A stretch of DNA of 64,000 nucleotides from an uncultured Sphingomonadaceae bacterium (GTDB lineage Bacteria; Pseudomonadota; Alphaproteobacteria; Sphingomonadales; Sphingomonadaceae). The stretch lies in the NCBI GenBank assembly GCA_947499975.1, contig CANMQE010000001.1:806001-870000 (forward strand). Direction: 5' to 3'. The position numbers were made by a program, and so were the translations under genes. A model generated the notes under the pieces. The model saw only the letters and a program-made list of their open reading frames with translations, was not told the DNA's origin and did not search any database. This document shows positions 44,991 through 54,567 of the stretch, one piece after another; within the stretch, counting starts at the first letter, position 1; every line of letters begins with the position of its first letter.

Positions 44991-46358
44991 TCAGGTCTGC
45001 AAGTCGTATTGTTTTATGAGGTCGTAAAGCGTGGGTCGGCTGATCCCCAGCAACTTGGCCGTGCTGGAGATATTGCCTTCGCTGCGTGCCAGTGCATGGC
45101 GGATGACCTTGCGATCCGATTTCTCGCGCGCGCTTTTCAGGTTCAGCACCTGCGGATGCTCCTCCTCGCCGTCGTCCAGATCGAGATCGCCCGCGTTTAC
45201 CAGCTTTCCATCGGCCATAATCACCGCGCGCTTCACCCGGTTTTCCAGTTCGCGCACATTGCCCGGCCATGCCCACGCGTCGATCGCGGCCAGCGCATCG
45301 GGGGCAAAGCCGTTGACGGCAGGGTTCATCTCGTTCGCAAACCGCTTGAGAAACACCTTGGCAAGCAGCGTCGCATCGCCGGGCCTTTCGGCCAGCGACG
45401 GGATCTTCACCACCACTTCGGCCAGCCTGTAAAACAGGTCCTCGCGGAAACGCTGCTCCGCGATCATGCCTTCCAGATCCTGATGGGTGGCACACACGAT
45501 CCGCGTGTCGACGGGGATGGATTTACGTCCGCCGATACGTTCGATAGTGCGTTCCTGCAGGAACCGCAGCAGCTTTACCTGCAGTGGAAGGGGAATATCG
45601 CCCACTTCGTCCAGGAACAGCGTGCCGCCGTCGGCCAGCTCGATCTTGCCTTCGGTGGTTTTGACAGCGCCCGTGAAGGCCCCCTTTTCGTGGCCGAACA
45701 ACTCGCTCTCGAGAAGGTTTTCCGGGATTGCCGCGCAATTGATCGCGATGAAGTTGCCGTTCCTGCGGTCGCTGGCGTCGTGCACGCCGCGCGCCAGCAA
45801 TTCCTTGCCCGTGCCGCTGGCGCCCAGCAGCATGACGGAGACGTTCGTATTGGCCACCCGCTCTATCGTGCGGGCCACTTTCACCATCTCGGGCGCTGAG
45901 GTAATCAGGCCGCCCAGCACCGTGTTGCTGTCTCCGGCCCTGCTTGCGAGGCGGCGATTCTCCTCCTCCATCATTCGCAGGTTGAGTGCGCGCCGCACGA
46001 TCAGGCCGAGCTGATCGATATCCACCGGCTTCTGGTAAAAATCATACGCCCCACGATCGATGGCCGTCAGCGCGCTTTCCCGCGCGCCATGGCCGGAGGC
46101 GACAATCACCTTGGTATCGGGCTTCAGCGCCATGATCGCATCGAGAACGGCAAACCCCTCGCTCGTTCCATCAGGATCAGGCGGCAAGCCGAGATCCAGC
46201 GTCACTACGGGCGGTTCTTCCGCTCGCAAGGCCGCGATGGCGCTATCTCTGTCGCCCGCGATGACGACTTCGAAATCTTCGTAGGCCCACTTCAACTGCG
46301 CCTGAAGACCGGCATCGTCCTCCACGATCAGAAGCTTGGGTTTCTTATCGGCCATCAT
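44991..46358 (-). CDS. prsR: PEP-CTERM-system sigma54 response regulator PrsR
   Basis: An NtrC-type regulator of 455 residues: receiver domain (phosphoacceptor D55 in VVTLDLGLP), AAA+ domain with Walker A GASGTGKE, the sigma54 contact loop GAFTGA and LFLDEVGDIPL, and a Fis-type helix-turn-helix at the end (GNISSTAKLLGISRPTLYDLIKQ). Position directly after a PrsK-type kinase and a TIGR03013 glycosyltransferase identifies it as PrsR, which drives exopolysaccharide and PEP-CTERM genes. It overlaps prsK by four bases (ATGA). Confidence 0.94.
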   Translation of the reverse strand: MMADKKPKLLIVEDDAGLQAQLKWAYEDFEVVIAGDRDSAIAALRAEEPPVVTLDLGLPPDPDGTSEGFAVLDAIMALKPDTKVIVASGHGARESALTAIDRGAYDFYQKPVDIDQLGLIVRRALNLRMMEEENRRLASRAGDSNTVLGGLITSAPEMVKVARTIERVANTNVSVMLLGASGTGKELLARGVHDASDRRNGNFIAINCAAIPENLLESELFGHEKGAFTGAVKTTEGKIELADGGTLFLDEVGDIPLPLQVKLLRFLQERTIERIGGRKSIPVDTRIVCATHQDLEGMIAEQRFREDLFYRLAEVVVKIPSLAERPGDATLLAKVFLKRFANEMNPAVNGFAPDALAAIDAWAWPGNVRELENRVKRAVIMADGKLVNAGDLDLDDGEEEHPQVLNLKSAREKSDRKVIRHALARSEGNISSTAKLLGISRPTLYDLIKQYDLQT

Positions 46359-48475
46359 GCAACCTCATCGATTTGCTGTCTGTTCTGTTCGTTGATTTTC
46401 TCGATCAGGTCGGCGGCTTCGCTTAGCGGAAGATGGACGAAGAACCGCGTGCCCAGCCCTTCGCGCGATTCCACCTCCAGCCTGCCGCCCATGCCGCGCA
46501 CAAGCTCTCGCGCCTCGAATGCGCCAATGCCAAAACCGCCGGATTTGGAGGAGTGGAACGGCTTGAACAGTTTGGTGCGGATGAATTCGGGGCTCATTCC
46601 CTCCCCTGAATCCAGCACTTCTATCACCGCCTGGCCCGATTTCCTGCGCAGGTTGAGATGAACCGGCTCATCCGTCGTGCTGGCCTCGATGGCATTCTGA
46701 ACCAGGTGAACCAGCGCCTGCTCCAGTCCATCGGCATCGGCGCGCACGTGGCAAGCCTCGGCATTGGACATCACCACGCTATGCTTGTTCCTGTACTGGG
46801 AGACGATGCGCGACAGCAGCTCGCCAAGTTCAACGCTCTCGCGCTCCTTCCCACCGTGGCTGCCATACCGGCCAAGCCGTGTGAGCAGGGCCTGCAGCTT
46901 GTCCGTCGAGTTACGCAGGGTGAGGATCATGTCTGCGCGAAACTCCGGCTTTTCGGCGTGTTTCTCGGCATTGCCTGCCAGCAGGGAAAGCTGGCTGGCG
47001 AGGTTCTTGATATCGTGCATGACGAAGGCGATCCGGCGGTTGAACTCGTCGAAACGCTGGGCTTCTCCCAGCGCATCCTGGCTGGTGCGTTCGGCCAGGT
47101 AGCTGGCGAGCTGCCTGCCAACCACGCGCAGCAGGTCGAAATCTTCCCAGTCCAGCCGCCGTGCAACAGACGGGCGCGCCAGCACCACGACACCCACGAG
47201 GCGCTCGTAATGCAGCAGCGGCACGAGTGCCCAGCTGCGATCGTCTTCCATAAGCCAGTGGGGCGTAGCCACCAGTGGTACATTGTCGGCCGTGCCGGCG
47301 CGCAAATCGTCCAGATCGACGATGAACTGGTTTTCGGCGAGGAACCTCGCACCAAGCGTATCGATGGCTTCTGCGGGCACATCGGCATCCGGCCATTGCC
47401 AGCGGGCCTCCAGGGAAAGGCCACCTTCCTCGCGGGGGGTCAGCAGCAGGCCTGCCGGACTGTCGGTAATGTCGGCCACCGCCTGCACCGCGCGTTCCGG
47501 CAGCGGCGCGGACTGCGGACCGGCGCGGCCGATCGTCTCGGTGAAGCGAAGCCATTCGGCGCGGTAATCGTAACGATGCTGGAACAGGTTCTTCGAAAGC
47601 GTTACGCGCAGCCATCCACGCAGTTTGCTGGACGGCAGGATCGTCAGCGCGATGACGCTGGCAAGAAGGATGAAGCCTGCCTGCAGCATCCGGCCGTAAT
47701 CGCTGCCCATGTAGGCAAGGCCCTGCGCAATCACGACCATCACGGCCAGATAGGCGCCTATCAGCAGCAGCGAGAAAGACTGGAACGCAAAGCTGCGAGA
47801 TGGGCGGAAACGCAGTTCTCCGCCGGTGCGCACCGTACCCATCGCGAACAGGAAAACGGCCACCGCCAGTGCCAGACTGCGCAGATCCAGCAGCAGCGCC
47901 GGCAGCGCGCCATCGAGATAGGCAACCGTATAAAGGTTGAGATCGTAGAGCCACAGCACCGCCAGGCCGATGGCAGGCCAGCGCAGCGTCTCCCTCGCCT
48001 GCGCAGAAGCCCCGGCATAAAGATTGTGCACCAGCACCAGCGCGCCAATGCAGAACAGCAGGCGGAACGAGAATGCAAATTGCATCACCAGCACTTCCGC
48101 TCCGCCCGTTTCGGCAAACCGGATGCGCACGGCGATAAGTGCGAATTGCATCAGTTCGACAAAGGCGAGGGAAAACACCACCGGACGGATCGGGCCGAGG
48201 CTGAGGTTGCGCTCGTCGTGATCGAACAGCCGGTAAAGCATCCATAGCCAGGCAAGGTTGCTGACAATCGCCAGCAATCCGGTCGCCATGTTGCTGCGGG
48301 ACAGGCCGATGATGGAAAATGCCCACAAGGCAGAGCAGAACAACGCAGCCGCGCAGGCATTGATTGCCGGACCCTGCGCGCGCTGGCTGGTGGCCAGCCA
48401 CAACGCCAGCGCCACCGCCGCGCAAGCTGTTACGAGGTAGGCCAGATAGACCGCCATCTCCCACAGAGAGAACAT
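46355..48475 (-). CDS. prsK: XrtA/PEP-CTERM system sensor histidine kinase PrsK
   Basis: A 706-residue sensor kinase. The first 270 residues hold about eight membrane helices. A GAF-like region (about 310-460) includes LLHYERLVGVVVLARPS. The H-box is RIAFVMHDIKNLASQLSLL, a HDIKN type; the ATPase domain has LVHLVQNAIEAS, VLDSGEGMSPEF and FGIGAFEARELVRGMGG. This architecture is that of PrsK. Its ATG shares a base with the stop of the glycosyltransferase gene at 48475. Confidence 0.94.
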   Translation of the reverse strand: MFSLWEMAVYLAYLVTACAAVALALWLATSQRAQGPAINACAAALFCSALWAFSIIGLSRSNMATGLLAIVSNLAWLWMLYRLFDHDERNLSLGPIRPVVFSLAFVELMQFALIAVRIRFAETGGAEVLVMQFAFSFRLLFCIGALVLVHNLYAGASAQARETLRWPAIGLAVLWLYDLNLYTVAYLDGALPALLLDLRSLALAVAVFLFAMGTVRTGGELRFRPSRSFAFQSFSLLLIGAYLAVMVVIAQGLAYMGSDYGRMLQAGFILLASVIALTILPSSKLRGWLRVTLSKNLFQHRYDYRAEWLRFTETIGRAGPQSAPLPERAVQAVADITDSPAGLLLTPREEGGLSLEARWQWPDADVPAEAIDTLGARFLAENQFIVDLDDLRAGTADNVPLVATPHWLMEDDRSWALVPLLHYERLVGVVVLARPSVARRLDWEDFDLLRVVGRQLASYLAERTSQDALGEAQRFDEFNRRIAFVMHDIKNLASQLSLLAGNAEKHAEKPEFRADMILTLRNSTDKLQALLTRLGRYGSHGGKERESVELGELLSRIVSQYRNKHSVVMSNAEACHVRADADGLEQALVHLVQNAIEASTTDEPVHLNLRRKSGQAVIEVLDSGEGMSPEFIRTKLFKPFHSSKSGGFGIGAFEARELVRGMGGRLEVESREGLGTRFFVHLPLSEAADLIEKINEQNRQQIDEVA

Positions 48476-49860
48476 CAGCGCGCCCCCTCCGGCCAGATGA
48501 TCACGCGCAGGGTCTGCAGCATGATAAGCAGATCGAGGAAAGGCGTGTAGTTCTTGGCGTAATAGAGATCGAATTCCAGCTTGTGGCGGGAATCCTCAAT
48601 GCTGGCGCCATAGGGATAGTTGATCTGCGCCCAGCCCGTGATGCCCGGCTTCACCATGTGGCGTTCAGCGTAATATGGCAGCTTGTCCTCCAGATCGGCG
48701 ACGAAAGTGGGCACTTCGGGCCGCGGACCGACGAAGCTCATATGGCCTTTCAGCACTGTCCAGACCTGCGGCAGCTCGTCGATCCGCACCTTGCGGATGA
48801 AGGCGCCGACACGGGTGATGCGCGGATCGCTCTTTTCCGCCCATTTCGAGCCGTCCTTCTCCGCGTCCGTCCGCATCGATCGCAATTTCAGCAGTTCGAA
48901 GGTCTGGCCGTAGCGGCCCACGCGCTTCTGCCTGAAAAATGCGGGCCCTTCGCTATCGAGCTTCACGATTATCGCGAACACTGCGATGATCGGGAAGGCC
49001 AGCACGAGCAGCACCCCGCTGGCGACAATATCGAAACCGCGCTTCGCAACGGACGAGATCGCGCGTCCCGAGGAGAAGCCATCGGAAAAGATCAGCCAGC
49101 TGGGGTTCAACGTGTCGAGGTCCACGCGGCCCGTCTCCCGTTCGAGGAAGCTGGAGAATTCGTTGACATGAACGCCTGTCGTCTTGACGCGAACAAGATC
49201 TTTCAAAGGCAGCGCATTGCGGCGCTCTTCCAGCGCCAGCACGACTTCGCTGGCCCCCATGCGGGCGACGTAGCCTGACAGGTCCTCGATCTCGGAACGT
49301 TGGACAGCTTCCGTCACCTGGCTGCCCGCACCCGTCATGTCCACAAAGCCGACAACGGTAAAACCGCTGCCTTCCTTGCGCGAAAGATCCTGCAACCTCT
49401 TGGCACGAAGCCCCGCACCCAGAACCAGGATGCGGCGACGAAAGGCCGACGTGCCAAGGAAAGTTCCGGTAACGATCCGGTTCAACACCAGCAGGAAAAT
49501 CGCCAGCAGCGCCGCGTAAAGCAGGACGGAGCGCCAATAGGTTTGGCCGGGCAGGAGAAAATCGGCCACCGCCAGGCCAAGCATCGCAAGACTTATTGCC
49601 ACCAGGATGCGCGCGCCCGCGAAGCGTAGCGATCGCAGCGCCAGCGGGCCGTACACCCCTACCGCGATCATCGCAGACAGCGTGACGAAGGCAAAACCGA
49701 CAAGCGGGAGAACGCGGTCATCGAAAAGACCCGCGTCGGTATCGATCTGGCTGGTGCGGAAGGTCCACGCCAGTTCTGCAGCGAGGATGAGCAACAGGAA
49801 GTCCAGCGCGCCCAGCAGGAGCACGGCATGGGGTATGTAATGTTTGAAGAGTCGGATCAT
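48475..49860 (-). CDS. TIGR03013-type sugar transferase of the PEP-CTERM/XrtA system
   Basis: A polyprenyl-phosphate glycosylphosphotransferase of 461 residues that starts exopolysaccharide repeat synthesis on undecaprenyl phosphate. Four or five amino-terminal membrane helices are followed by a nucleotide-binding-like region (about 135-250) and another helix. The bacterial sugar transferase domain has [60 protein letters not shown] and [11 protein letters not shown]. It is first in the run with prsK and prsR. No exosortase gene lies in the window. Confidence 0.93.
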   Translation of the reverse strand: MIRLFKHYIPHAVLLLGALDFLLLILAAELAWTFRTSQIDTDAGLFDDRVLPLVGFAFVTLSAMIAVGVYGPLALRSLRFAGARILVAISLAMLGLAVADFLLPGQTYWRSVLLYAALLAIFLLVLNRIVTGTFLGTSAFRRRILVLGAGLRAKRLQDLSRKEGSGFTVVGFVDMTGAGSQVTEAVQRSEIEDLSGYVARMGASEVVLALEERRNALPLKDLVRVKTTGVHVNEFSSFLERETGRVDLDTLNPSWLIFSDGFSSGRAISSVAKRGFDIVASGVLLVLAFPIIAVFAIIVKLDSEGPAFFRQKRVGRYGQTFELLKLRSMRTDAEKDGSKWAEKSDPRITRVGAFIRKVRIDELPQVWTVLKGHMSFVGPRPEVPTFVADLEDKLPYYAERHMVKPGITGWAQINYPYGASIEDSRHKLEFDLYYAKNYTPFLDLLIMLQTLRVIIWPEGAR

Positions 49861-49923
49861 TGCCGCAACCGTTGCTCACCGGGGAAATCACCGGTGAAAC
49901 GGGGTTAACGGCGAGATGTGAAT

Positions 49924-49940
49924 TGTCGGTAAACTTTACA
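49924..49940. promoter_or_regulatory. Palindromic element upstream of the prs operon
   Basis: TGTCGGTAAACTTTACA contains the perfect dyad GTAAA-C-TTTAC (49929-49939). It lies 64 bases upstream of the glycosyltransferase ATG, in the 122-base gap to the SLC13 gene. It could be a PrsR or other regulator site. No clear sigma54 -24/-12 (GG-N10-GC) is visible beside it. Confidence 0.35.
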
Positions 49941-49982
49941 CCTTGCGAAAGCGAAGGTGGTTCTCGGCCCTACGATCCGCGA

Positions 49983-51779
49983 TTACATCCCGTAGGTGAC
50001 AGCCAGCAGGTAACTGAGCGTCACAACCATGATTAGCACCAGAGGCACCCCGGTTCGCAAGTAATCGGGGAAGGAATAACTGCCTTCCGCCATGATCAGC
50101 ATGTTCGTCTGATAAGCGATGGGCGTCGCGTAGCAGAGATTGCAGCCGAACAGCACGGCCAGGATCAGCGGCTCCTGCGGCAGGTTAAGCTCGGTCGCGA
50201 TGCTGAATGCGATGGGCGTGCCAACCGTTGCAGCTGTTGCGTTGGACGCGAAATTGGTCAGCACCGTCACGAAGATCATGATCGCGGCAACCACGCCCGC
50301 GGGCGGCAGGTACTGGAGGCCTACCGACAGGGATTCGCCCAGCCAGCCCGCAGCCCCGCTGTCGAGAACGAAACGGCCGATCGCGATACTCGCCGCGACC
50401 AGCACGATCACCTGCCCCGACAATGCGCGCCCCACCCTGTCGAACTTCACGCAGCCGGTCAGGAACATCAGGATTGCGCCACCCAGCGATGCGATCGCGA
50501 TGGGGAGTATGCCGATGGAGGCAAGACCAACGGATACGCCCATGATCGTTGCGGCCAGCCAGGCTTTCGCACGGCGGGGCACTTCGCGCTCGCCTTCCAG
50601 CTGCAGAAGGCTGTCGCCCTGGATAAACTCGGAAATCGCCTCGCCCAAGCCCATCACCAGCAGAACGTCGCCTTCCTGGAAGCGAAGTTCGGTACCGGTT
50701 TCCTCGTTCTCGAAACGCAGCGGTCGGTCCGGCCGATGGATGCCCAGCACGGCGGCACCATAGCGATCCGCGATGCCAGAGGTCGCCAGCGTGCGCCCTA
50801 TGAGGCGCGAATCGCTGGTGACGACCATCTCCACGACCTTCATGTCCGCCCTGCGGTCTGAGGCCTGGCGCTGGATCTGGTCCACCACCCAGCCAGGCGC
50901 GATTTGCCCCTGTAGCACCCTGATCGCATCTTCCAGCGCATCATGCGTGCCGGAAATGCGCAATCGCTGGCCTGTGGCGAAAGGTCCGTCTGGCCGCTCC
51001 TCAAAACGGAAATCGTCGGGCAGCATGTCGACGACCTCGTCAAAATGCTTGCCGTTGAGGTTGCTGCCCGGCGGCACCCGCAAGCGGGTGTGAAACCAGC
51101 GTTTGTCGTGCCCGATTTCCGGGCTGTTGTCCCGCAGCATGCGCGGCATCACCAGCCAGATGTATGGCAGCGCCACGAGAGACGCCATCAGCACAATCGG
51201 GGTGAAGTGGAACACGCCCATGCGCGGCATGCCAAGGTCGACGGCAATCGCCACCACCAGGATGTTGGTGGATGTGCCGATTGTCGTGGCGAGGCCACCA
51301 AGGAGGGATGACGCGTTGAGCGGCATCAGCGTTTTGGACGCCGGCATCGCGCCGCGTGCAGCCAAAGTTACGAAGATCGGGATCAGCAGCACCAGGACCG
51401 GCGTGTTGTTCACGCCCATCGACAGAAAGAAAGCGAGGACAAGCGACAGCAGTAGTCCGGTTTGCAGGTTGAACTTGAACACCCGCTCCAGAATCCGTGC
51501 CACCGGCTCCAGCGCGCCTGTCACCACCAGCCCTCGGCCCATCACCATCAGGGCGCAGATCGTTATCAGGGCGTAGTGGCCAAAACCGGCGAAAGCCAGT
51601 TGCAGCCCATCGGTCGGCTGCGTGTGCGGCATCGGATAGAAATACAGCCCCACCGCGATAATCGCGATCGCCAGCAGCGATACGATTTCTATCGACATCC
51701 GGCCGCGCACGAAAAGGTAGAAGACAACTACCGTGAGGGCCATCGCCGCAGAGGCGTGCAAGGAAGGAACTTCGATCAC
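49983..51779 (-). CDS. SLC13 family permease with two TrkA-C domains
   Basis: A divalent-anion:sodium symporter-like permease of about 598 residues. Two membrane halves contain the SLC13 signatures: FFLSMGVNNTPVLVLLIPIF with ASSLLGGLATTIGTSTNILV, and TNFASNATAATVGTPIAFSIA with GCNLCYATPIAYQTNMLIM. Between them (about 205-400) lie two TrkA-C/RCK-C domains, for example KVVEMVVTSDSRLIGRTLAT and FQEGDVLLVMG. Substrate may be sulfate or dicarboxylate. The start is uncertain: GTG 51779 is chosen, with TTG 51800 and ATG 51743 possible. Confidence 0.9.
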   Translation of the reverse strand: MIEVPSLHASAAMALTVVVFYLFVRGRMSIEIVSLLAIAIIAVGLYFYPMPHTQPTDGLQLAFAGFGHYALITICALMVMGRGLVVTGALEPVARILERVFKFNLQTGLLLSLVLAFFLSMGVNNTPVLVLLIPIFVTLAARGAMPASKTLMPLNASSLLGGLATTIGTSTNILVVAIAVDLGMPRMGVFHFTPIVLMASLVALPYIWLVMPRMLRDNSPEIGHDKRWFHTRLRVPPGSNLNGKHFDEVVDMLPDDFRFEERPDGPFATGQRLRISGTHDALEDAIRVLQGQIAPGWVVDQIQRQASDRRADMKVVEMVVTSDSRLIGRTLATSGIADRYGAAVLGIHRPDRPLRFENEETGTELRFQEGDVLLVMGLGEAISEFIQGDSLLQLEGEREVPRRAKAWLAATIMGVSVGLASIGILPIAIASLGGAILMFLTGCVKFDRVGRALSGQVIVLVAASIAIGRFVLDSGAAGWLGESLSVGLQYLPPAGVVAAIMIFVTVLTNFASNATAATVGTPIAFSIATELNLPQEPLILAVLFGCNLCYATPIAYQTNMLIMAEGSYSFPDYLRTGVPLVLIMVVTLSYLLAVTYGM

Positions 51780-51861
51780 GGTTGCTGCAGTAAATCCCAA
51801 AGCGGGCGGACAATATCAAGCGATTTCGCCGCGAACCCTTCGATACGGGATGCTGCCAGTC

Positions 51862-51946
51862 TGGTACCTCTGGCCGGACTCGAACCGGCACTTCCGAAGA
51901 AACTCGATTTTGAGTCGAGCGCGTCTACCAATTCCGCCACAGAGGC
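51862..51946 (-). tRNA. tRNA-Leu, anticodon CAA
   Basis: On the minus strand an 85-base tRNA with a long variable arm. The acceptor GCCTCTG pairs with CAGAGGT, the D-loop reads GGAATTGGTAGACGC, the anticodon loop CTCAAAA gives CAA (reads TTG), and the T-loop is GGTTCGAGTCC. CCA is encoded at 51864-51862. Confidence 0.97.
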
Positions 51947-51964
51947 GTGCCAGACAGGACAGGG

Positions 51965-51993
51965 CGCTTAGCGTTACTTTCGCACGGCTGCAA
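51965..51993 (-). promoter_or_regulatory. Promoter of tRNA-Leu(CAA)
   Basis: On the minus strand TTGCAG (51993-51988), a 17-base spacer and TAAGCG (51970-51965) lie 18 bases before the tRNA 5' end and after the stop codon of the upstream phosphatase gene. Confidence 0.55.
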
Positions 51994-52016
51994 ATGCTTA
52001 TCGGCGCGGCGGCACC

Positions 52017-52835
52017 TTACCTGAGAGCAGCGGCAATCTGCTTGTGCAGGCGCGAATGCATCTGGTCGTTACCGGCAATCACCTGCTTGTCGCAGATGGG
52101 CAGAGAGCGGCCGCGATAATCGGAAACGAAGCCACCTGCCTCGCGCACCAGCAGGCATCCCGCAGCGGTATCCCAGGGGGCAAGATCGCTTTCCCAGAAA
52201 CCGTCGTACCGGCCGGCTGCCAGCCATGCCAGATCCAGCGAAGCGGCACCGAAACGGCGGATACCGGCGACTTTCGGGCCGACAGCACCGAAAATGCGCG
52301 ACCATTCGGCGAAGTCGCCATGCGCCTGGTAAGGCGTGCCGGTGGCGATCAGAGCCTCGTCCAGCTGGCGGCGACCGGACACGCGCAGGCGCGCGTCATG
52401 CAGCCACGCTCCACGGGATTTCTCTGCCCAGAAGCTCTCGTCCGTGATTGGCTGGTAGATCATGCCCGCAACCACGTCGCCCCACTCGTCGCTGCCAAGC
52501 TTGCGCTCCTGCACGGCGATGCTGACCGCGAAATGCGGGATCCCGTGGAGGAAATTGCTGGTGCCATCGAGGGGGTCGATGATGAAACGCGGCTGGCCCT
52601 CGTCGCCGGGAAGTTCGCCGGCCTCTTCCATCAGGAAGCCCCATCCGGGACGCGCGACCTTCAACTCGTCCCACAGGATGCGTTCCGCCGCCTGATCGGC
52701 CTTCGAAACGAAGTCCGAAGGGCCCTTGCGGCTGACCTGCAAATGCTCGACCTCGCCGAAATCGCGGCGCAGCCTGCCACCCGCCTTGCGGGCAGCCTTT
52801 TCCATCACGCGGATGAGACCTGAAATAGCAGCCAT
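52017..52835 (-). CDS. Inositol monophosphatase family protein (SuhB-like)
   Basis: A magnesium-dependent phosphatase of 272 residues. The metal site is FLMEEAGELPG (E of motif A), then FIIDPLDGTSNFLHGIPHFAVSIA and, later, DLAPWDTAAGCLLVREAGG. The DPLDGT and WDxAAG motifs are both intact. It could act on myo-inositol phosphate or a related sugar phosphate; SuhB proteins can also bind transcription factors. It follows efp by six bases in the same direction, an arrangement seen in related genomes. Confidence 0.93.
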   Translation of the reverse strand: MAAISGLIRVMEKAARKAGGRLRRDFGEVEHLQVSRKGPSDFVSKADQAAERILWDELKVARPGWGFLMEEAGELPGDEGQPRFIIDPLDGTSNFLHGIPHFAVSIAVQERKLGSDEWGDVVAGMIYQPITDESFWAEKSRGAWLHDARLRVSGRRQLDEALIATGTPYQAHGDFAEWSRIFGAVGPKVAGIRRFGAASLDLAWLAAGRYDGFWESDLAPWDTAAGCLLVREAGGFVSDYRGRSLPICDKQVIAGNDQMHSRLHKQIAAALR

Positions 52836-52841
52836 TTGGTT

Positions 52842-53405
52842 TTAGCCAGCCTTCCCGACGTAAGTCTGCTCGTAAACGTCCACCACGATGCGCGTGCCGC
52901 TTCCGATATGCGGCGGCACCATGATGCGCACGCCATTGTCGAGCACGGCGGGCTTGTAGCTGGAGGATGCCGTCTGGCCCTTGATCACGGCATCGGCCTC
53001 GACAATCTCAGCCTCGATCTGGTTCGGCAGCTGCACGCTGATAGGGCGTTCTTCCCACAGTTCCAGCTGCACCTGCATGCCGTCCTGAAGGAACGGTCGC
53101 GCATCGCCCAGAAGATCGCTGGGAAGGCTGATCTGTTCGAACGTGTCGCCATCCATGAAAACCAGCATGTCGCCATCTTCATACAGGAACTGGTATTCCT
53201 GCGTTTCCAACCGCACCTTCTCCACCGTGTCGGCGCTGCGGAAGCGGACATTGGTCTTGCGGCCATCGATGAGATTCTTCATCTCGACCTGCATGTAGGC
53301 ACCGCCCTTGCCCGGCTGGGTGTGCTGAATCTTGGCGACTTTCCAGATGCCGCCTTCATATTCGATGATGTTGCCGGGACGGATGTCCACGCCGCTGATT
53401 TTCAT
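52842..53405 (-). CDS. efp: Translation elongation factor P
   Basis: EF-P relieves ribosome stalling at proline runs. The 187 residues contain the three beta-barrel domains. The tip of domain [19 protein letters not shown], carries K33, the residue that is lysylated in many bacteria. Other landmarks are [20 protein letters not shown] and the late [20 protein letters not shown] end ([27 protein letters not shown]). No EpmA or EpmB is seen nearby. Confidence 0.97.
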   Translation of the reverse strand: MKISGVDIRPGNIIEYEGGIWKVAKIQHTQPGKGGAYMQVEMKNLIDGRKTNVRFRSADTVEKVRLETQEYQFLYEDGDMLVFMDGDTFEQISLPSDLLGDARPFLQDGMQVQLELWEERPISVQLPNQIEAEIVEADAVIKGQTASSSYKPAVLDNGVRIMVPPHIGSGTRIVVDVYEQTYVGKAG

Positions 53406-53535
53406 TGCTACACGCCTCGAGTGTTTTCGGGATTGCGCGCGCCCTACCCGAGGGCGGCCCCGGCGGCAAGACGGGAGGAGCCTGCCAGAGACTTATTCAT
53501 GACGTGCTAAGCGCGCGCTGCTATATGCGCCGGCC

Positions 53536-53886
53536 ATGAACAAGGTCCTGTCCCTGCTTGCGGCAACTGTCGCTTTTGCCACATCCCCTGCGTTGGCGCA
53601 GGGCGATCCGAGCACTGTAGCGCGCGGTTTCTACCTCTGCGAAATGCCCGGCGATGCCGGAACCGCTGTGGGCCTGGAGCAGCCGGAAGAAAGCTTCAGC
53701 ATCATCAGCGCCTCGCGATACTCATCGATGCAGGGCGAAGGCATCTATCTGCGAAGGGGCGACCGGCTGATCATGACGAGCGGCCCGCGCAACGGCGATA
53801 CCTACCAGATCGTGAGACGCGGCTTTCTGCGCAAGATCGTGGATGATGCGCCCAGCCGACTGCGCTGCATCAGGCAGGCACGATAA
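53536..53886 (+). CDS. Small secreted protein of unknown function
   Basis: A 116-residue protein with a clear signal peptide (residues 1-22, ending PALAQ). The mature part has two cysteines (in FYLCEMPGDAG and LRCIRQAR) that could form a disulfide, and strand-like segments such as SFSIISASRYSSMQGEGIYLRRGDRLIMTSG. I recognise no domain. It stands alone between the divergent efp and the convergent M23 peptidase gene, whose stop is six bases away. Confidence 0.78.
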   Translation: MNKVLSLLAATVAFATSPALAQGDPSTVARGFYLCEMPGDAGTAVGLEQPEESFSIISASRYSSMQGEGIYLRRGDRLIMTSGPRNGDTYQIVRRGFLRKIVDDAPSRLRCIRQAR

Positions 53887-53892
53887 ACGCTG

Positions 53893-54567
53893 TTATCGCT
53901 GCTCCACCAGCAGTGGATAGGGATTTACAGAGTTCGAAGGCTCCCACCATTCGGCGGTGGCCGTGGTGCGCATCACCTCGAAATGCAGGTGCGGCGCATC
54001 GGGATCGGCATTGCCGCTGGAACCGACCGTACCCAGACGCTGCCCGCGCCTGACTTGCTGGCCTTCGTTCAGGCCCTGCGCGTATTCCGCCAGATGAGCA
54101 TAATAGTAGATCGTCTCGCGATCTTCCGAACGGACGTAAACTGTGTTTCCGCCCGCGTCCGATCGAAACAGACGTTCTATCTTGCCGGGTGCCGCTGCCA
54201 CGACTGACGTGCCTTCCGGCGCCATGATGTCCAGGCCCTGGTGCAGCCGCGTTCCGCCGCCACGCTCGTCGGCAAAGGTATCGATCAGATCGGTAGCCGC
54301 AGCGTTGAGTACGGGGATCACCAGCGTGGATGTCTCGCTTTCGGGCGGCATCGACACCGTCTCGCGCTCGCCCCCGATATCGACGCCGCTGTCCTCCTCT
54401 TCGGGTTCTGCCTCACGCTCGGCCTTTTGCTTCGTGGCAATCTCGCGGTCGATCTGCTCGCCTTCCGCGCGGTCCAGCACGAACGCGCCCGCCACGATCC
54501 ATGCCGCGGAGACCAGTGTCGCTGTAACCGCGGCGACCTGCGCTTTTTCTGCAAAAGATGATGCCAT
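53893..54567 (-). CDS. M23 family metallopeptidase, membrane anchored
   Basis: A LytM-type endopeptidase domain of 224 residues in all. One membrane helix (about 12-32) is followed by an acidic linker rich in E and K (36-60), then the M23 domain with zinc ligands H109 and D113 (HQGLDIMAPEGT) and H195 (HLHFEV). The ligands are intact, so it may cut peptidoglycan cross-links in the periplasm. ATG 54567 shares a base with the stop of the L,D-transpeptidase gene, so the two wall enzymes are coupled. Confidence 0.91.
   Translation of the reverse strand: MASSFAEKAQVAAVTATLVSAAWIVAGAFVLDRAEGEQIDREIATKQKAEREAEPEEEDSGVDIGGERETVSMPPESETSTLVIPVLNAAATDLIDTFADERGGGTRLHQGLDIMAPEGTSVVAAAPGKIERLFRSDAGGNTVYVRSEDRETIYYYAHLAEYAQGLNEGQQVRRGQRLGTVGSSGNADPDAPHLHFEVMRTTATAEWWEPSNSVNPYPLLVEQR

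Noticed and set aside
49861..49982. Sigma54 promoter for the prs operon
   Set aside because: No GG-N10-GC pair with the surrounding TGGC/TTGC consensus was found in either direction.
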